Positions 1 through 6,707 of a stretch of DNA of 11,383 bases are shown here, piece after piece. This stretch comes from Patescibacteria group bacterium (GTDB taxonomy: Bacteria; Patescibacteriota; Minisyncoccia; Phycocordibacterales; UBA6065), in contig JAGWHV010000024.1 of assembly GCA_028866595.1 (NCBI GenBank), positions 1 to 11,383 on the forward strand. The letters are read 5' to 3'. The translations under genes were made by a program, and so were the position numbers. The notes beneath the pieces were generated by a model. The model made no database searches and was not told the origin of the DNA. It worked only from the letters and a program-made list of their open reading frames with translations. Positions within the stretch are counted from its first letter, which is position 1, and each line of letters begins with the position of its first letter.

Positions 1-60
1 CTCATGTCGCAAATAGATTACGGCATCGCCGCTGCCCCGCCAGATGATTATTTGCCATGA
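1..60 (+). CDS. Possible 3' end of a plus-strand gene (partial)
   Basis: Frame 1 is open from the left edge to TGA at 58-60, followed directly by an in-frame TAA at 61-63. It would give about 19 C-terminal residues ending in DDYLP. What makes it more than a chance open frame is the hairpin that follows at once (62-86) with a plus-strand T-rich tail, as expected after a plus-strand gene. The peptide is too short to recognise and no function is proposed. It would be convergent with rnhA. The alternative is that this is plain intergenic sequence. Confidence 0.3.
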   Translation, partial: LMSQIDYGIAAAPPDDYLP

Positions 61-61
61 T

Positions 62-92
62 AAAGCACGGACCTCGTCCGTGCTTTTTATTT
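62..92 (+). terminator. Intrinsic terminator, possibly bidirectional
   Basis: An 11-bp perfect stem (62-72 with 76-86) closes a 3-base loop and is followed on the plus strand by TTATTTT (87-93), so the best-formed terminator reads rightward. On the minus strand the stem lies immediately after the rnhA stop codon (87-89), but the tail there (ATCATGG) is not U-rich beyond the three Us inside the stem. It may still help to end the recJ-rnhA transcript. Confidence 0.75.
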
Positions 93-812
93 TCCGAGAT
101 CGATCCCCCACCCCTTGGCGATCGTTTCTTCATCAGCCTGGCTCGTCGCTTTCTTGAATTTCGCGCCGCGGACTCCTTTGACGCGCGATTCGCATTCCGC
201 CCATGTCTTGTGCTTTTCAAGAACGCCGTCGACAAGAGACAAATAAGAATACGCCCGGACGCCTTTGCCCGATGATCTCTTTTTTCTCGCCTGATCGACG
301 GGAGCGGCATCGAGATCTATGGTATAGAGCGCTCGCGGCCCTTGGTAGAGGCGCGCCTCCCGCTTGTCGGCATATGAAGTGGCGATATCGTCGCATCTCT
401 CGTTCCCGGGGTGACCGGCATGGCCTTCGACATAACGCCACTCGATGGAAAGACCCCGAGCGACGAGATGGAGCGCTTCCCAAAGCTCGCGGTTCTCGAC
501 GTCTTTCTTGGCCGCTGTCTTCCAGCCGTTCTTTCGCCAGCCTTCGATCCAGCCAGTCATGCCGTTGATGAGATATTTCGAATCCGTCTGTATGACGACG
601 CGTATGTCGGCTGGCGCGAGGTCGTTCTCATCGATGAATGCGAGAGCGTTGATAGCCGCCGAGAGCTCCATACGGTTATTCGTCGAGATCTCCTCGCCGC
701 CGCCGAGCTCTGTGACCTCGTCCTGGGTCCGGATGATCGCCCCCCAACCGCCCGGACCGGGATTGCCGCGCGATGATCCGTCTGTGAATACCGTGATGCC
801 GTTCTTCGTCAT
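87..812 (-). CDS. rnhA: Ribonuclease HI with C-terminal hybrid-binding-like domain
   Basis: This is an endonuclease that cuts the RNA strand of RNA-DNA hybrids, as in primer and R-loop removal. It has 241 residues against about 155 for a plain bacterial RNase HI. The catalytic core spans residues 4-150. D11 (in FTDGSSRGNPGPGGWG), E49 (NNRMEL), D77 (QTDSKY), H131 and D141 (GHAGHPGNERCDDIA) match the E. coli D10, E48, D70, H124, D134 set. After a linker, residues about 187-236 resemble the RNase H1 hybrid-binding (viroplasmin-like) fold, with TWAEC and GAKFKK as its signature; in eukaryotes this domain is N-terminal. The ATG is only 3 bases after the recJ stop. No usable Shine-Dalgarno sequence is seen (AGG lies 2 bases from ATG). 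An extended -10 element 7 bases upstream suggests it may also be made from its own leaderless transcript. Confidence 0.95.
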   Translation of the reverse strand: MTKNGITVFTDGSSRGNPGPGGWGAIIRTQDEVTELGGGEEISTNNRMELSAAINALAFIDENDLAPADIRVVIQTDSKYLINGMTGWIEGWRKNGWKTAAKKDVENRELWEALHLVARGLSIEWRYVEGHAGHPGNERCDDIATSYADKREARLYQGPRALYTIDLDAAPVDQARKKRSSGKGVRAYSYLSLVDGVLEKHKTWAECESRVKGVRGAKFKKATSQADEETIAKGWGIDLGK

Positions 813-815
813 GAC

Positions 816-2555
816 CTAGAGTATATCAACGATGCGCAGGCGAAGCTCGGGATAGCTCTTGAATGTCGATTTTTCGAGGTGAGCGACAACATCTATAGCT
901 GCCTGCGGCTTGACGTAGGAAGGCAGAGCGTCGCTCGGCGAAAAAAACTTGACGGCCGAGACTTTCCGGCCGCCGAGGTCTTGAAAAATTATCTCAGTGT
1001 GATCGCCCTCTTTGCCGAACGATTTGACGGCGGCTACCCGAGCGCCGCCGATGATGAAAAGAGGCTTCGGGTTGCCGACGCCGAACGGCGAGAGCTTCTC
1101 AATGTCCTTATAAAGATCCCAGGAGACGTCTTCGAGAGATATGCGAGCATCGGCGAGGCAGGTCGGATCGGTCTCATCGGCTCCGGATGCGTTCTCTGCG
1201 TTCATATCAGCTGCGGCTTTTTCGAGGGAATCAGCGAGGATGTGGATGCGGTCATTCGCCACCTCAAATCCGCCCGCCGCGCCGTGTCCGCCGAAAGCGA
1301 TGAATGAATCGGGCGTCTTTTGCATAGTCTTCTGCATGATAGCCAGGGCGCCGGCGCCGCGACACGATCCTTTGATGATCCCTTCGCCATCTCTTCCCCA
1401 GAGAAAAACAGGCCTGCCGTATTCTTCAACGAGCGAATTAGCGACGAGGCCGAGAAGCGACGGCCTCCACGATGGATTTCCGAGGACGATCGCTTTTTTG
1501 AGGGCGAGAGAGCCGTCGGCGTCGCGCGAAGCGAGCGTCTTCTTGACCTCTTTGACGAGGGCGGCGACAGTGCCTTTTCGCTCGTTATTCACCCGCTCGA
1601 GAGCGTCGGCATAGGCGCCAGCGAGAGCTTCGTCGTCTGTCGAGAGCAAATCAAAGGCAGTCGACGGCTCGCCCATCCGCGACGCCGCGTTGATCCGCGG
1701 TGTGACGGTAAAGCCGATATCGTCTTCGCTCAAATGCTCGCGCTTGAGACGCAACTTCTCGAAGAGACGGCCGAGCCCGGGGCGCGGCGTCTTTTTCAAG
1801 ACTTTCAGGCCATAATACGCAAGCGCTCGATTCTCGCCGGTGAGGGGCACCATGTCCGAGAGCGTGGCAATGCCGACCATGTCGAGGAACCATTTCTCCC
1901 AACCGGGCTTTATGCCGAATTCGCCGCCGTGCGTCTTGAAAAAAGCCTGAACGAATTTGAATATGACGCCCGAGCCGCAAAGCATCTTTTCCGGATAGGC
2001 GTCGCCAACGACCTTCGGATTGAGGATGGCGTACGCGGCGGGCAGGCCGGAGAGAGGCGGCTCGTGATGATCGGTGATAATGACGTCCAGGCCGAGAGAC
2101 CGGGCATAGTCGACTTCGGCCGTGTCGGCGATGCCACAATCGATGGTGATAACGAGGGTCGCGCCGGAAGCCTTGAACTCGTCGATCGCCGCCATGTTTA
2201 GGCCGAAGCCTTCGTCATGCCTATGCGGGATATACGTCTCGAAACCGGTAAAGCCGATCCTCTTGAAAGCGTCATGAAGGACGACGGCGCCGGGTATGCC
2301 ATCGGCGTCAAAGTCGCTGAAGACGACGATCTTCTCGCCTGTTTTTATCGCCCGATAGACTCGCTCGACCGCGCGATCCATATCTTTCATGAGAAAAGGG
2401 TCATGGGTGTGCGAGTCATAATCGGGGGCAAGGAACGCTTCGGCGTCTCTCATCGTACGGACGCCGCGGGCGAGGAGAAGACCCGAGACGACATCAGAGA
2501 ACGCCGAAAACTCCGCTGGCTTGTCGACGATCGGTTCTCGCAGAGAATATCTCAT
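816..2555 (-). CDS. recJ: Single-stranded-DNA-specific exonuclease RecJ
   Basis: RecJ is a 5'-to-3' exonuclease on single-stranded DNA, used in recombination and base-excision repair, with metal-dependent DHH-family chemistry. Numbered from the upstream GTG at 2561 (581 residues), the DHH motifs are in order: DFDADG (83-88), DCG (141-143), DHH (165-167), and SDMVPL with D236. PRINAASRMG (288-297) and the DHHA1 signature GGHGAAGGF (424-432) follow, and SPFGVGNPKPLF (491-502) marks the C-terminal OB-like domain. The length is normal for RecJ. I prefer ATG at 2553-2555 over GTG at 2559-2561. An extended -10 (TGATAGAAT) abuts the GTG and sits exactly 6 bases before the ATG, and no Shine-Dalgarno sequence serves either. 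The gene is divergent from the HIT gene and is followed after 3 bases by rnhA, so the two are probably co-transcribed. Confidence 0.96.
   Translation of the reverse strand: MRYSLREPIVDKPAEFSAFSDVVSGLLLARGVRTMRDAEAFLAPDYDSHTHDPFLMKDMDRAVERVYRAIKTGEKIVVFSDFDADGIPGAVVLHDAFKRIGFTGFETYIPHRHDEGFGLNMAAIDEFKASGATLVITIDCGIADTAEVDYARSLGLDVIITDHHEPPLSGLPAAYAILNPKVVGDAYPEKMLCGSGVIFKFVQAFFKTHGGEFGIKPGWEKWFLDMVGIATLSDMVPLTGENRALAYYGLKVLKKTPRPGLGRLFEKLRLKREHLSEDDIGFTVTPRINAASRMGEPSTAFDLLSTDDEALAGAYADALERVNNERKGTVAALVKEVKKTLASRDADGSLALKKAIVLGNPSWRPSLLGLVANSLVEEYGRPVFLWGRDGEGIIKGSCRGAGALAIMQKTMQKTPDSFIAFGGHGAAGGFEVANDRIHILADSLEKAAADMNAENASGADETDPTCLADARISLEDVSWDLYKDIEKLSPFGVGNPKPLFIIGGARVAAVKSFGKEGDHTEIIFQDLGGRKVSAVKFFSPSDALPSYVKPQAAIDVVAHLEKSTFKSYPELRLRIVDIL
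820..828 (-). promoter_or_regulatory. Extended -10 element upstream of rnhA, inside the recJ 3' end
   Basis: The minus strand reads TGATATACT, then 7 bases, then the rnhA ATG. TG-A-TATACT matches the extended -10 consensus, and its distance would place the transcript start at or next to the A of ATG. The element lies in the last recJ codons (V-D-I-L-stop), so the match could partly reflect coding sequence. I see no -35. Confidence 0.45.
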
Positions 2556-2561
2556 GGGCAC

Positions 2562-2570
2562 ATTCTATCA
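2562..2570 (-). promoter_or_regulatory. Extended -10 element of recJ
   Basis: The minus strand reads TGATAGAAT-GTGCCC-ATG. TAGAAT differs from TATAAT at one base and is preceded by TG. The 6-base gap puts the expected transcription start on the ATG at 2555, implying a leaderless mRNA. No convincing -35 is present. The upstream polymerase footprint overlaps the HIT promoter on the other strand. Confidence 0.55.
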
Positions 2571-2582
2571 TTGAACCGAATA

Positions 2583-2591
2583 TGGTATTTT
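2583..2591 (+). promoter_or_regulatory. Extended -10 element of the HIT gene
   Basis: The plus strand reads TGGTATTTT-TATCGC-ATG. This is a TGN-extended -10 whose 6-base gap to the start codon fits leaderless initiation at 2598. There is no Shine-Dalgarno sequence before the ATG and no clear -35. Confidence 0.5.
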
Positions 2592-2597
2592 TATCGC

Positions 2598-2957
2598 ATG
2601 GAAGATTGCATATTCTGCAAGATAGCAGCCGGGACGATACCGAGCCATAGACTCTACGAAGACGATGATTTCGTCGCATTCCTCGACATCAATCCTCTCT
2701 CGCCGGGACATGCCCTCGTCATCCCGAAAAAGCATTACCGCTGGGTCTGGGACGTGCCGAATATCGGCAGATATTTCGAGATCGTCCTCACCGTAGCCAT
2801 TGCCCAGAAAAAAGCTTTCGGCGTAGATATGGTTCGATCAAAAATCGTCGGCGAAGACGTCTCTCACGCCCACGTCTGGGTCTATCCTGACGAATCGACG
2901 AGGGGCGACAAAAAAGATTTCGCCGGGAACGCCGAGAAAATTCGAAGGTATATTTAA
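2598..2957 (+). CDS. HIT-family protein with variant HxHxW motif
   Basis: HIT-family proteins are small nucleotide hydrolases or transferases that act on phosphoramidate or dinucleotide substrates through a histidine nucleophile. This one has 119 residues, usual for the family. It starts at ATG 2598; the frame stays open much further upstream, but that part is antisense to recJ. Family marks are an N-terminal CIFCKI with a CxxC pair (C4, C7, a likely zinc site), DINPLSPGHALVIPKKHY (30-47), and the triad region SHAHVWVYP (89-97). Canonical HIT reads HxHxHxx. Here H90 and H92 (the nucleophile position) are kept but the third histidine is W94. It is the only complete plus-strand gene in the window. 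Its TAA and the pgk stop share the palindrome TTAA at 2954-2957, and no terminator lies between them. The precise substrate cannot be told. Confidence 0.93.
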   Translation: MEDCIFCKIAAGTIPSHRLYEDDDFVAFLDINPLSPGHALVIPKKHYRWVWDVPNIGRYFEIVLTVAIAQKKAFGVDMVRSKIVGEDVSHAHVWVYPDESTRGDKKDFAGNAEKIRRYI

Positions 2958-4087
2958 GCCGCTCTTTTGAGAGCTTCGATGCCGGGCAAAGTCCCCTTGG
3001 CGAGGAATTCGATCATGGCGCCGCCGCCCGTCGATACAAATGAGAACTTGTCGAGGATACCGAGCTTGGCGATGACGGCGATCGTGTCGCCGCCGCCCAC
3101 GACGGAGCGGGCGTCGCTCGCGGCGATGGCCCGAGCGACGCCTTCCGTTCCCGCGGAAAAACCTTTTTCATAGTCGCCGAGAGGGCCGTTCCAGAGGATG
3201 AAAGCAGCTTTCTTGGCGAGAACAGCGAGAGCGTCGATCGTCCGCGGACCGGCGTCCATGATCCGATCATCGGGGCCGACGAGCCCAGGGGCTTTGGCGA
3301 TGGCCGAGAGAGGATTCGAGGCGATGATATCGTCAGGTACGAGGAGCTTCGGGCTGTTTTCAACGCGGCGCAGATCGACGTGCTTTGCGGAGACAACGGA
3401 GAGGCCAACCTCGAGCCCGCGATCTTTGAATATGTCATTTGCAAGCGCCCCGCCGACGAAGACATGATCAGCGATGCCGAGGAAGCGCTCGATGAGGGGT
3501 AGTTTGGTATCGAATTTTGCCCCGCCAAGGATGAAAAGGAACGGTTTCGGCGGATTGAACGCCTTCGACAGCTCTTCGATCTCTTCGGCGAGGAGCGGCC
3601 CAGCGAACGAAGGGATGAGCCGCGGCACAGAAACGATCGAGGCGTGCTCGCGATGGGACACGGCAAAGGCATCATTCACATAATAATCGGCGAGAGCGGC
3701 GAGGCGGCCGGCAAACGCTTGGTCATTCGCTTTTTCGCCTGGATCGCGCCGAATATTCTCGAGAATGATCATCTCGCCGTCTTTGAGGGCGGCGGCAGCT
3801 CGGGGTGCGTCGTCGAGCGATCTGACGAACTCCTTTACTTGTATCATCTTGCCGATATATGCGGCGACTGGCTCGAGAGAATCGGAGATCTCGCTATCGA
3901 TATGGCTAATGATTATGGTACGTGCCCCGCGGTCGCGGAGCATAGCGATAGTCGGCAGAGACCGCTCGATCTTGAAATCGTCGCGGACCTTGCCGTCGAC
4001 GATGGGAACGTTCAAATCGAGCCGGAGAAGGATCTTCTTGCCGCGGATGTCTCCGGCGTCGCTGATTTTTTTAAAGGGAATCTGCAT
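2954..4087 (-). CDS. pgk: Phosphoglycerate kinase
   Basis: This cytoplasmic enzyme catalyses 1,3-bisphosphoglycerate + ADP to 3-phosphoglycerate + ATP in lower glycolysis. It has 377 residues, somewhat short (about 390-415 is common). Visible signatures are LLRLDLNVP (20-28), SHID (61-64), ILENIRR (108-114), NDAFAVSHREHAS (138-150), LGGAKFDTK (187-195) with both conserved lysines K191 and K195, LWNGPLGDYE (298-307), GGGDT (331-335) and STGGGA (352-357). In the 3-phosphoglycerate basic patch (yeast numbering R21, R38, H62, R65, R121, R168), R22, H62, R113 and R146 are kept, but R38 is K39 and R65 is S65. The start codon lies inside the tpiA 3' end (17-base overlap), so expression is probably coupled to tpiA. 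No strong Shine-Dalgarno sequence is visible. Confidence 0.95.
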   Translation of the reverse strand: MQIPFKKISDAGDIRGKKILLRLDLNVPIVDGKVRDDFKIERSLPTIAMLRDRGARTIIISHIDSEISDSLEPVAAYIGKMIQVKEFVRSLDDAPRAAAALKDGEMIILENIRRDPGEKANDQAFAGRLAALADYYVNDAFAVSHREHASIVSVPRLIPSFAGPLLAEEIEELSKAFNPPKPFLFILGGAKFDTKLPLIERFLGIADHVFVGGALANDIFKDRGLEVGLSVVSAKHVDLRRVENSPKLLVPDDIIASNPLSAIAKAPGLVGPDDRIMDAGPRTIDALAVLAKKAAFILWNGPLGDYEKGFSAGTEGVARAIAASDARSVVGGGDTIAVIAKLGILDKFSFVSTGGGAMIEFLAKGTLPGIEALKRAA

Positions 4088-4871
4088 AATCGATCATCCC
4101 GCCAAAATCTTTCGAGTCGAGAGACTGGCGGCCGACGAGAAGGCCATCTATTCCGCCGTCTTTGAGTATGGCTTTGGAATTCTCGAGATCGACCGAGCCG
4201 CCGTAGAGAACGGGTATTTTGATGCCTATTTTTTTGCCGAGAGATTCGGCGATGACTTTCTTTATGTATATAGACATCTCATGGATATCGGAGGGCTTGG
4301 GCGCCGTGTCATAACTCTTCCCTACCGCCCAGACGGGCTCGTAGGCGACGATGAGAGAATGCGTGAGAGAGCGGACCTGCTTTTTGTCGAGAGCGCCCAC
4401 GACGGCGAGGATCTGCTCGCGAACAGTTCGGAGATAGTGAGCATGGGGATCACGCTCGGTCTCGCCGACGCAGACGATGGTGCGCAAACCGGCATCGAGA
4501 GCCTGGCGGACCTTTTGGCTGACGATCATATCGGTGTCGCCGGCCTTTCGGCGCTCGCTGTGACCGATGATAGCGTATTCGGCGCCGGCGCTTCGGGCCT
4601 GGCGAGCGCTTACCGATCCGGTAAAAGCACCCGAAACGTGCTCCGAGACGTCTTGTATAGCGAGGCAAGCAGCTGTGCCCGCTCTACCAGATCGCGAAGC
4701 GCCAGCCGACAAAAAAGGAGCCGGAGGGGCGAGGACGACTACCGTATGGCGCGCGGACCTAGCCTTGCGGGATATCGCGGCGAATATCGTCTTCGCATCT
4801 GCCAAGCTATCCGGATTCATCTTCCAGTTGCCAGCGATGATAAAATTCCTCTTTTGAGATTTCACGGGCAT
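4071..4871 (-). CDS. tpiA: Triose-phosphate isomerase
   Basis: This cytoplasmic TIM-barrel enzyme interconverts dihydroxyacetone phosphate and glyceraldehyde 3-phosphate. From ATG 4871 it has 266 residues. Active-site elements are all present: GNWKMN (14-19) with N15 and K17, IGHSERR (102-108) with H104, AYEPVWAVG (176-184) with E178, and the phosphate-binding YGGSV (223-227). The catalytic lid (loop 6) reads VWAVGKSYDTAP. The usual form is VWAIGTGKTATP, so this one differs in sequence and is one residue longer. A second possible start is the in-frame GTG at 4863-4865 (264 residues): a TATAAT box abuts the ATG and lies 6 bases before the GTG, which would suit a leaderless transcript. It follows the PilB-like gene after 14 bases and overlaps pgk by 17. 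Confidence 0.95.
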   Translation of the reverse strand: MPVKSQKRNFIIAGNWKMNPDSLADAKTIFAAISRKARSARHTVVVLAPPAPFLSAGASRSGRAGTAACLAIQDVSEHVSGAFTGSVSARQARSAGAEYAIIGHSERRKAGDTDMIVSQKVRQALDAGLRTIVCVGETERDPHAHYLRTVREQILAVVGALDKKQVRSLTHSLIVAYEPVWAVGKSYDTAPKPSDIHEMSIYIKKVIAESLGKKIGIKIPVLYGGSVDLENSKAILKDGGIDGLLVGRQSLDSKDFGGMIDYADSL

Positions 4872-4880
4872 ATTATAGCA
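4872..4880 (-). promoter_or_regulatory. Extended -10 element at the tpiA start
   Basis: The minus strand reads TGCTATAAT-ATGCCC-GTG: a perfect TATAAT with TGN extension, directly against the ATG at 4871 and 6 bases before an in-frame GTG. If used, transcription would begin at about 4865 and exclude the ATG, making GTG the start. It could let tpiA-pgk be expressed apart from the PilB-like gene. No -35 is seen. Confidence 0.45.
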
Positions 4881-4885
4881 GACAG

Positions 4886-6595
4886 TTACTCAGAGACGAC
4901 TTTCAGGACTTCTTCGATAGTGGTCAGACCCCGAGCGGCGAGAAATATGCCATCTTCGAGCATCGTCATCATCCCTTCTTTCTTCGCCCGAGCCTCGATC
5001 TCGGATGCCGAGGCGCCTCTCATGATAAGCTCCTTGATCGTCGGCGATATCCTAAGCGCTTCATGTATGCCGATCTGGCCTTCGTATACGGCCTTGTCAG
5101 CGAAAACCACTTTGTCCCAACCATCCTTTGGGCCGATCACTTTTTCTAGCCGCAAAAAAGAGAGCACTTTATCGAGATCGATGACTTTGGAAAGAGCGGA
5201 GAGCTGGGCTTTCGAAAGAGGCTTGCGCTCGAGACCGTCGACGAGCCTTCGCGCGGATCGCTCTCCGATGATAAGGGAGAGCGTCGAAGCGATGACGAAA
5301 GGTTCGATATTCATATTCACGAGACGTTCTATCATCTCGGCGGCTGAATCCGCACGGACAGTCGAGAGAACAAGGCACCCGGCGAGAGAAGCGCCCGTGG
5401 CGAGCGACCCCATCTCTTCATCGCTAATCTCGCTTATCATGATGGCGTCAGGGTCCTGGCGAAGGGCCGAGCGTGTGGCAGCGGCTATAGTGAGGCCGAT
5501 GTCTGGCCTGACTTGCGTCTGACTTATCCGTGGCAGTATGCGCCCGATCGACGTCTCGACGGTCGCGACGCTCGCGCGCGGAGCATCGAGAGATTCGAGC
5601 GATGCATACAGCGTGGCCGCCGCGCCCGAACTGGTCGGACTGGCTACGAGAACCATACCCTCCGAGCGACGAATCGTCTTGTAGAGATGATCAAGCGCCG
5701 AACCGTGGAAACCGAGGCTTTCGAGCGTGGGACCGTCGCCCTCACGGCGCATGTGCATGACTGCTTTCTCGCCGTAGATAGTCGGCACGAGAGCAACGCG
5801 AATAGAAGACCTCTCGCCGTTCATATCGATGACGAAACGGCCTTCCTGCGGCAGCCGCGTCTCGCCGAGCTTCATTCCGACAAGGGCTTTGATGCGAGCG
5901 ACGATCGCCGCGGCTGCCGTCTTTGGCAGGACCATCGCATCATGAAGAAGCCCATCGATGCGGTAGCGGACGAGAAGCGCCTCCTCCATCGGTTCAATAT
6001 GGATCGAGGATGCGCTCTGGATGAGAGCGTGCCTGAATATCGCATCGACGATCCGGGCAACCGAGATGTCCTCGGCGAGTTTCTTCGCGTCGCTGCCTGA
6101 TTCAACGAGAGATCTCACTGCTTCCGTCTCGCCTTTGATGATGTCGCCGAACTCGGCCTTGAGATGCCTCTGATATTGGAGCAAGGCCGACTTCATCGAA
6201 TCCGCATCCGTGAGCCGCGGCACGATCCGCAGTCCGGCTTTTCTCTCTACGAAGTCAATAGCCGCGAGGTCGTCGATGTCGAGCATGGCGACCTCGAGCG
6301 AGTCAGGATTTTTCTTGAAAGCGATGATATTCCTGGCGCGAGCGATCGGCTCCGGCACGAGCGACAGCACAGAAAGCTCGATCGGCTGGTCTTGTAGGTC
6401 GACATACGAGATACCCAGGAGATATGAGATCGCCCGGCGGAGATCATCTGCCGAGATCTTGCCTTTTTCGACGAGGACTTCGCTGAAAGCTTTGCTCGCA
6501 GCCGCCGCCGCGAGAGAGGCGTCGGCGATGTCCCTCTTTGAAACAAGGCCGGAATCGGCTATGAATGATTTGAGTTGATTTTCTTCAACGCGCAT
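4886..6595 (-). CDS. GspE/PilB-family ATPase homologue with degenerate Walker A
   Basis: This is a homologue of the hexameric motors that drive type IV pilus assembly and type II secretion at the cytoplasmic membrane. It has 569 residues and no internal stop. Residues about 1-145 form a GspE/MshE-type N-terminal domain. SSIHIEP (196-202), VRYRIDG (209-215) and RLPQEGRF (247-254) mark the N2 domain. The motor core follows in register but with its catalytic boxes changed. Walker A is ASPTSSGAAATLY (318-330) where TGPTGSGKTTTLY is usual, so the lysine and following threonines are alanine. The Asp box EDPIE is ETSIG (347-351). Walker B is LRQDPDAIMISEISD (378-392), with E389 kept but GEIRD altered. 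The His box LHTND is VRADS (413-417). The zinc tetracysteine is absent. I infer a non-hydrolysing partner or regulator of an active PilB encoded elsewhere. It is probably co-transcribed with tpiA-pgk; no other pilus gene is here. Confidence 0.92.
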   Translation of the reverse strand: MRVEENQLKSFIADSGLVSKRDIADASLAAAAASKAFSEVLVEKGKISADDLRRAISYLLGISYVDLQDQPIELSVLSLVPEPIARARNIIAFKKNPDSLEVAMLDIDDLAAIDFVERKAGLRIVPRLTDADSMKSALLQYQRHLKAEFGDIIKGETEAVRSLVESGSDAKKLAEDISVARIVDAIFRHALIQSASSIHIEPMEEALLVRYRIDGLLHDAMVLPKTAAAAIVARIKALVGMKLGETRLPQEGRFVIDMNGERSSIRVALVPTIYGEKAVMHMRREGDGPTLESLGFHGSALDHLYKTIRRSEGMVLVASPTSSGAAATLYASLESLDAPRASVATVETSIGRILPRISQTQVRPDIGLTIAAATRSALRQDPDAIMISEISDEEMGSLATGASLAGCLVLSTVRADSAAEMIERLVNMNIEPFVIASTLSLIIGERSARRLVDGLERKPLSKAQLSALSKVIDLDKVLSFLRLEKVIGPKDGWDKVVFADKAVYEGQIGIHEALRISPTIKELIMRGASASEIEARAKKEGMMTMLEDGIFLAARGLTTIEEVLKVVSE

Positions 6596-6613
6596 ATAAG
6601 AGACGTTGCCTTG

Positions 6614-6622
6614 ATTATATCA
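6614..6622 (-). promoter_or_regulatory. Extended -10 promoter of the PilB-like/tpiA/pgk operon
   Basis: The minus strand reads TGATATAAT, a perfect TATAAT with TGN extension, 18 bases before the ATG at 6595 and just downstream of the preceding terminator. The transcript would start near 6607 with a leader of about 11-12 bases. No good -35 hexamer is present, as is common for extended -10 promoters. No clear Shine-Dalgarno sequence fits in that leader. Confidence 0.65.
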
Positions 6623-6652
6623 AAAAGGCCGTGGAGGCGCGCAGAGGTTCAG

Positions 6653-6689
6653 AAAAATAAAAGCGCCGGACCTTGGAAAGGTCCGGCGC
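6653..6689 (-). terminator. Intrinsic terminator after the NHL-repeat gene
   Basis: A 12-bp perfect GC-rich stem (6663-6674 with 6678-6689) closes a 3-base loop and is followed on the minus strand by TTTTATTTTT. It starts about 18 bases after the NHL gene stop (6708) and separates that gene from the PilB-like operon. Confidence 0.92.
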
Positions 6690-6707
6690 GATCGGGCACG
6701 AGCTCCA

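Noticed and set aside
2217..2597. Upstream extension of the HIT reading frame
   Set aside because: It is antisense to recJ, carries no HIT-like sequence, and the ATG at 2598 begins exactly at the family's normal N terminus with a promoter element in front.
2954..2990. Terminator between the convergent HIT and pgk genes
   Set aside because: Only a 5-bp hairpin (2961-2974) inside the pgk coding end is present, without a T-rich tail.
3765..5522. Long open frame of 585 codons on the plus strand, antisense to pgk, tpiA and the PilB-like gene
   Set aside because: It is Ser/Arg-rich low-complexity sequence with no recognisable motif, crosses three well-supported genes, and is the expected shadow of GC-rich coding sequence.
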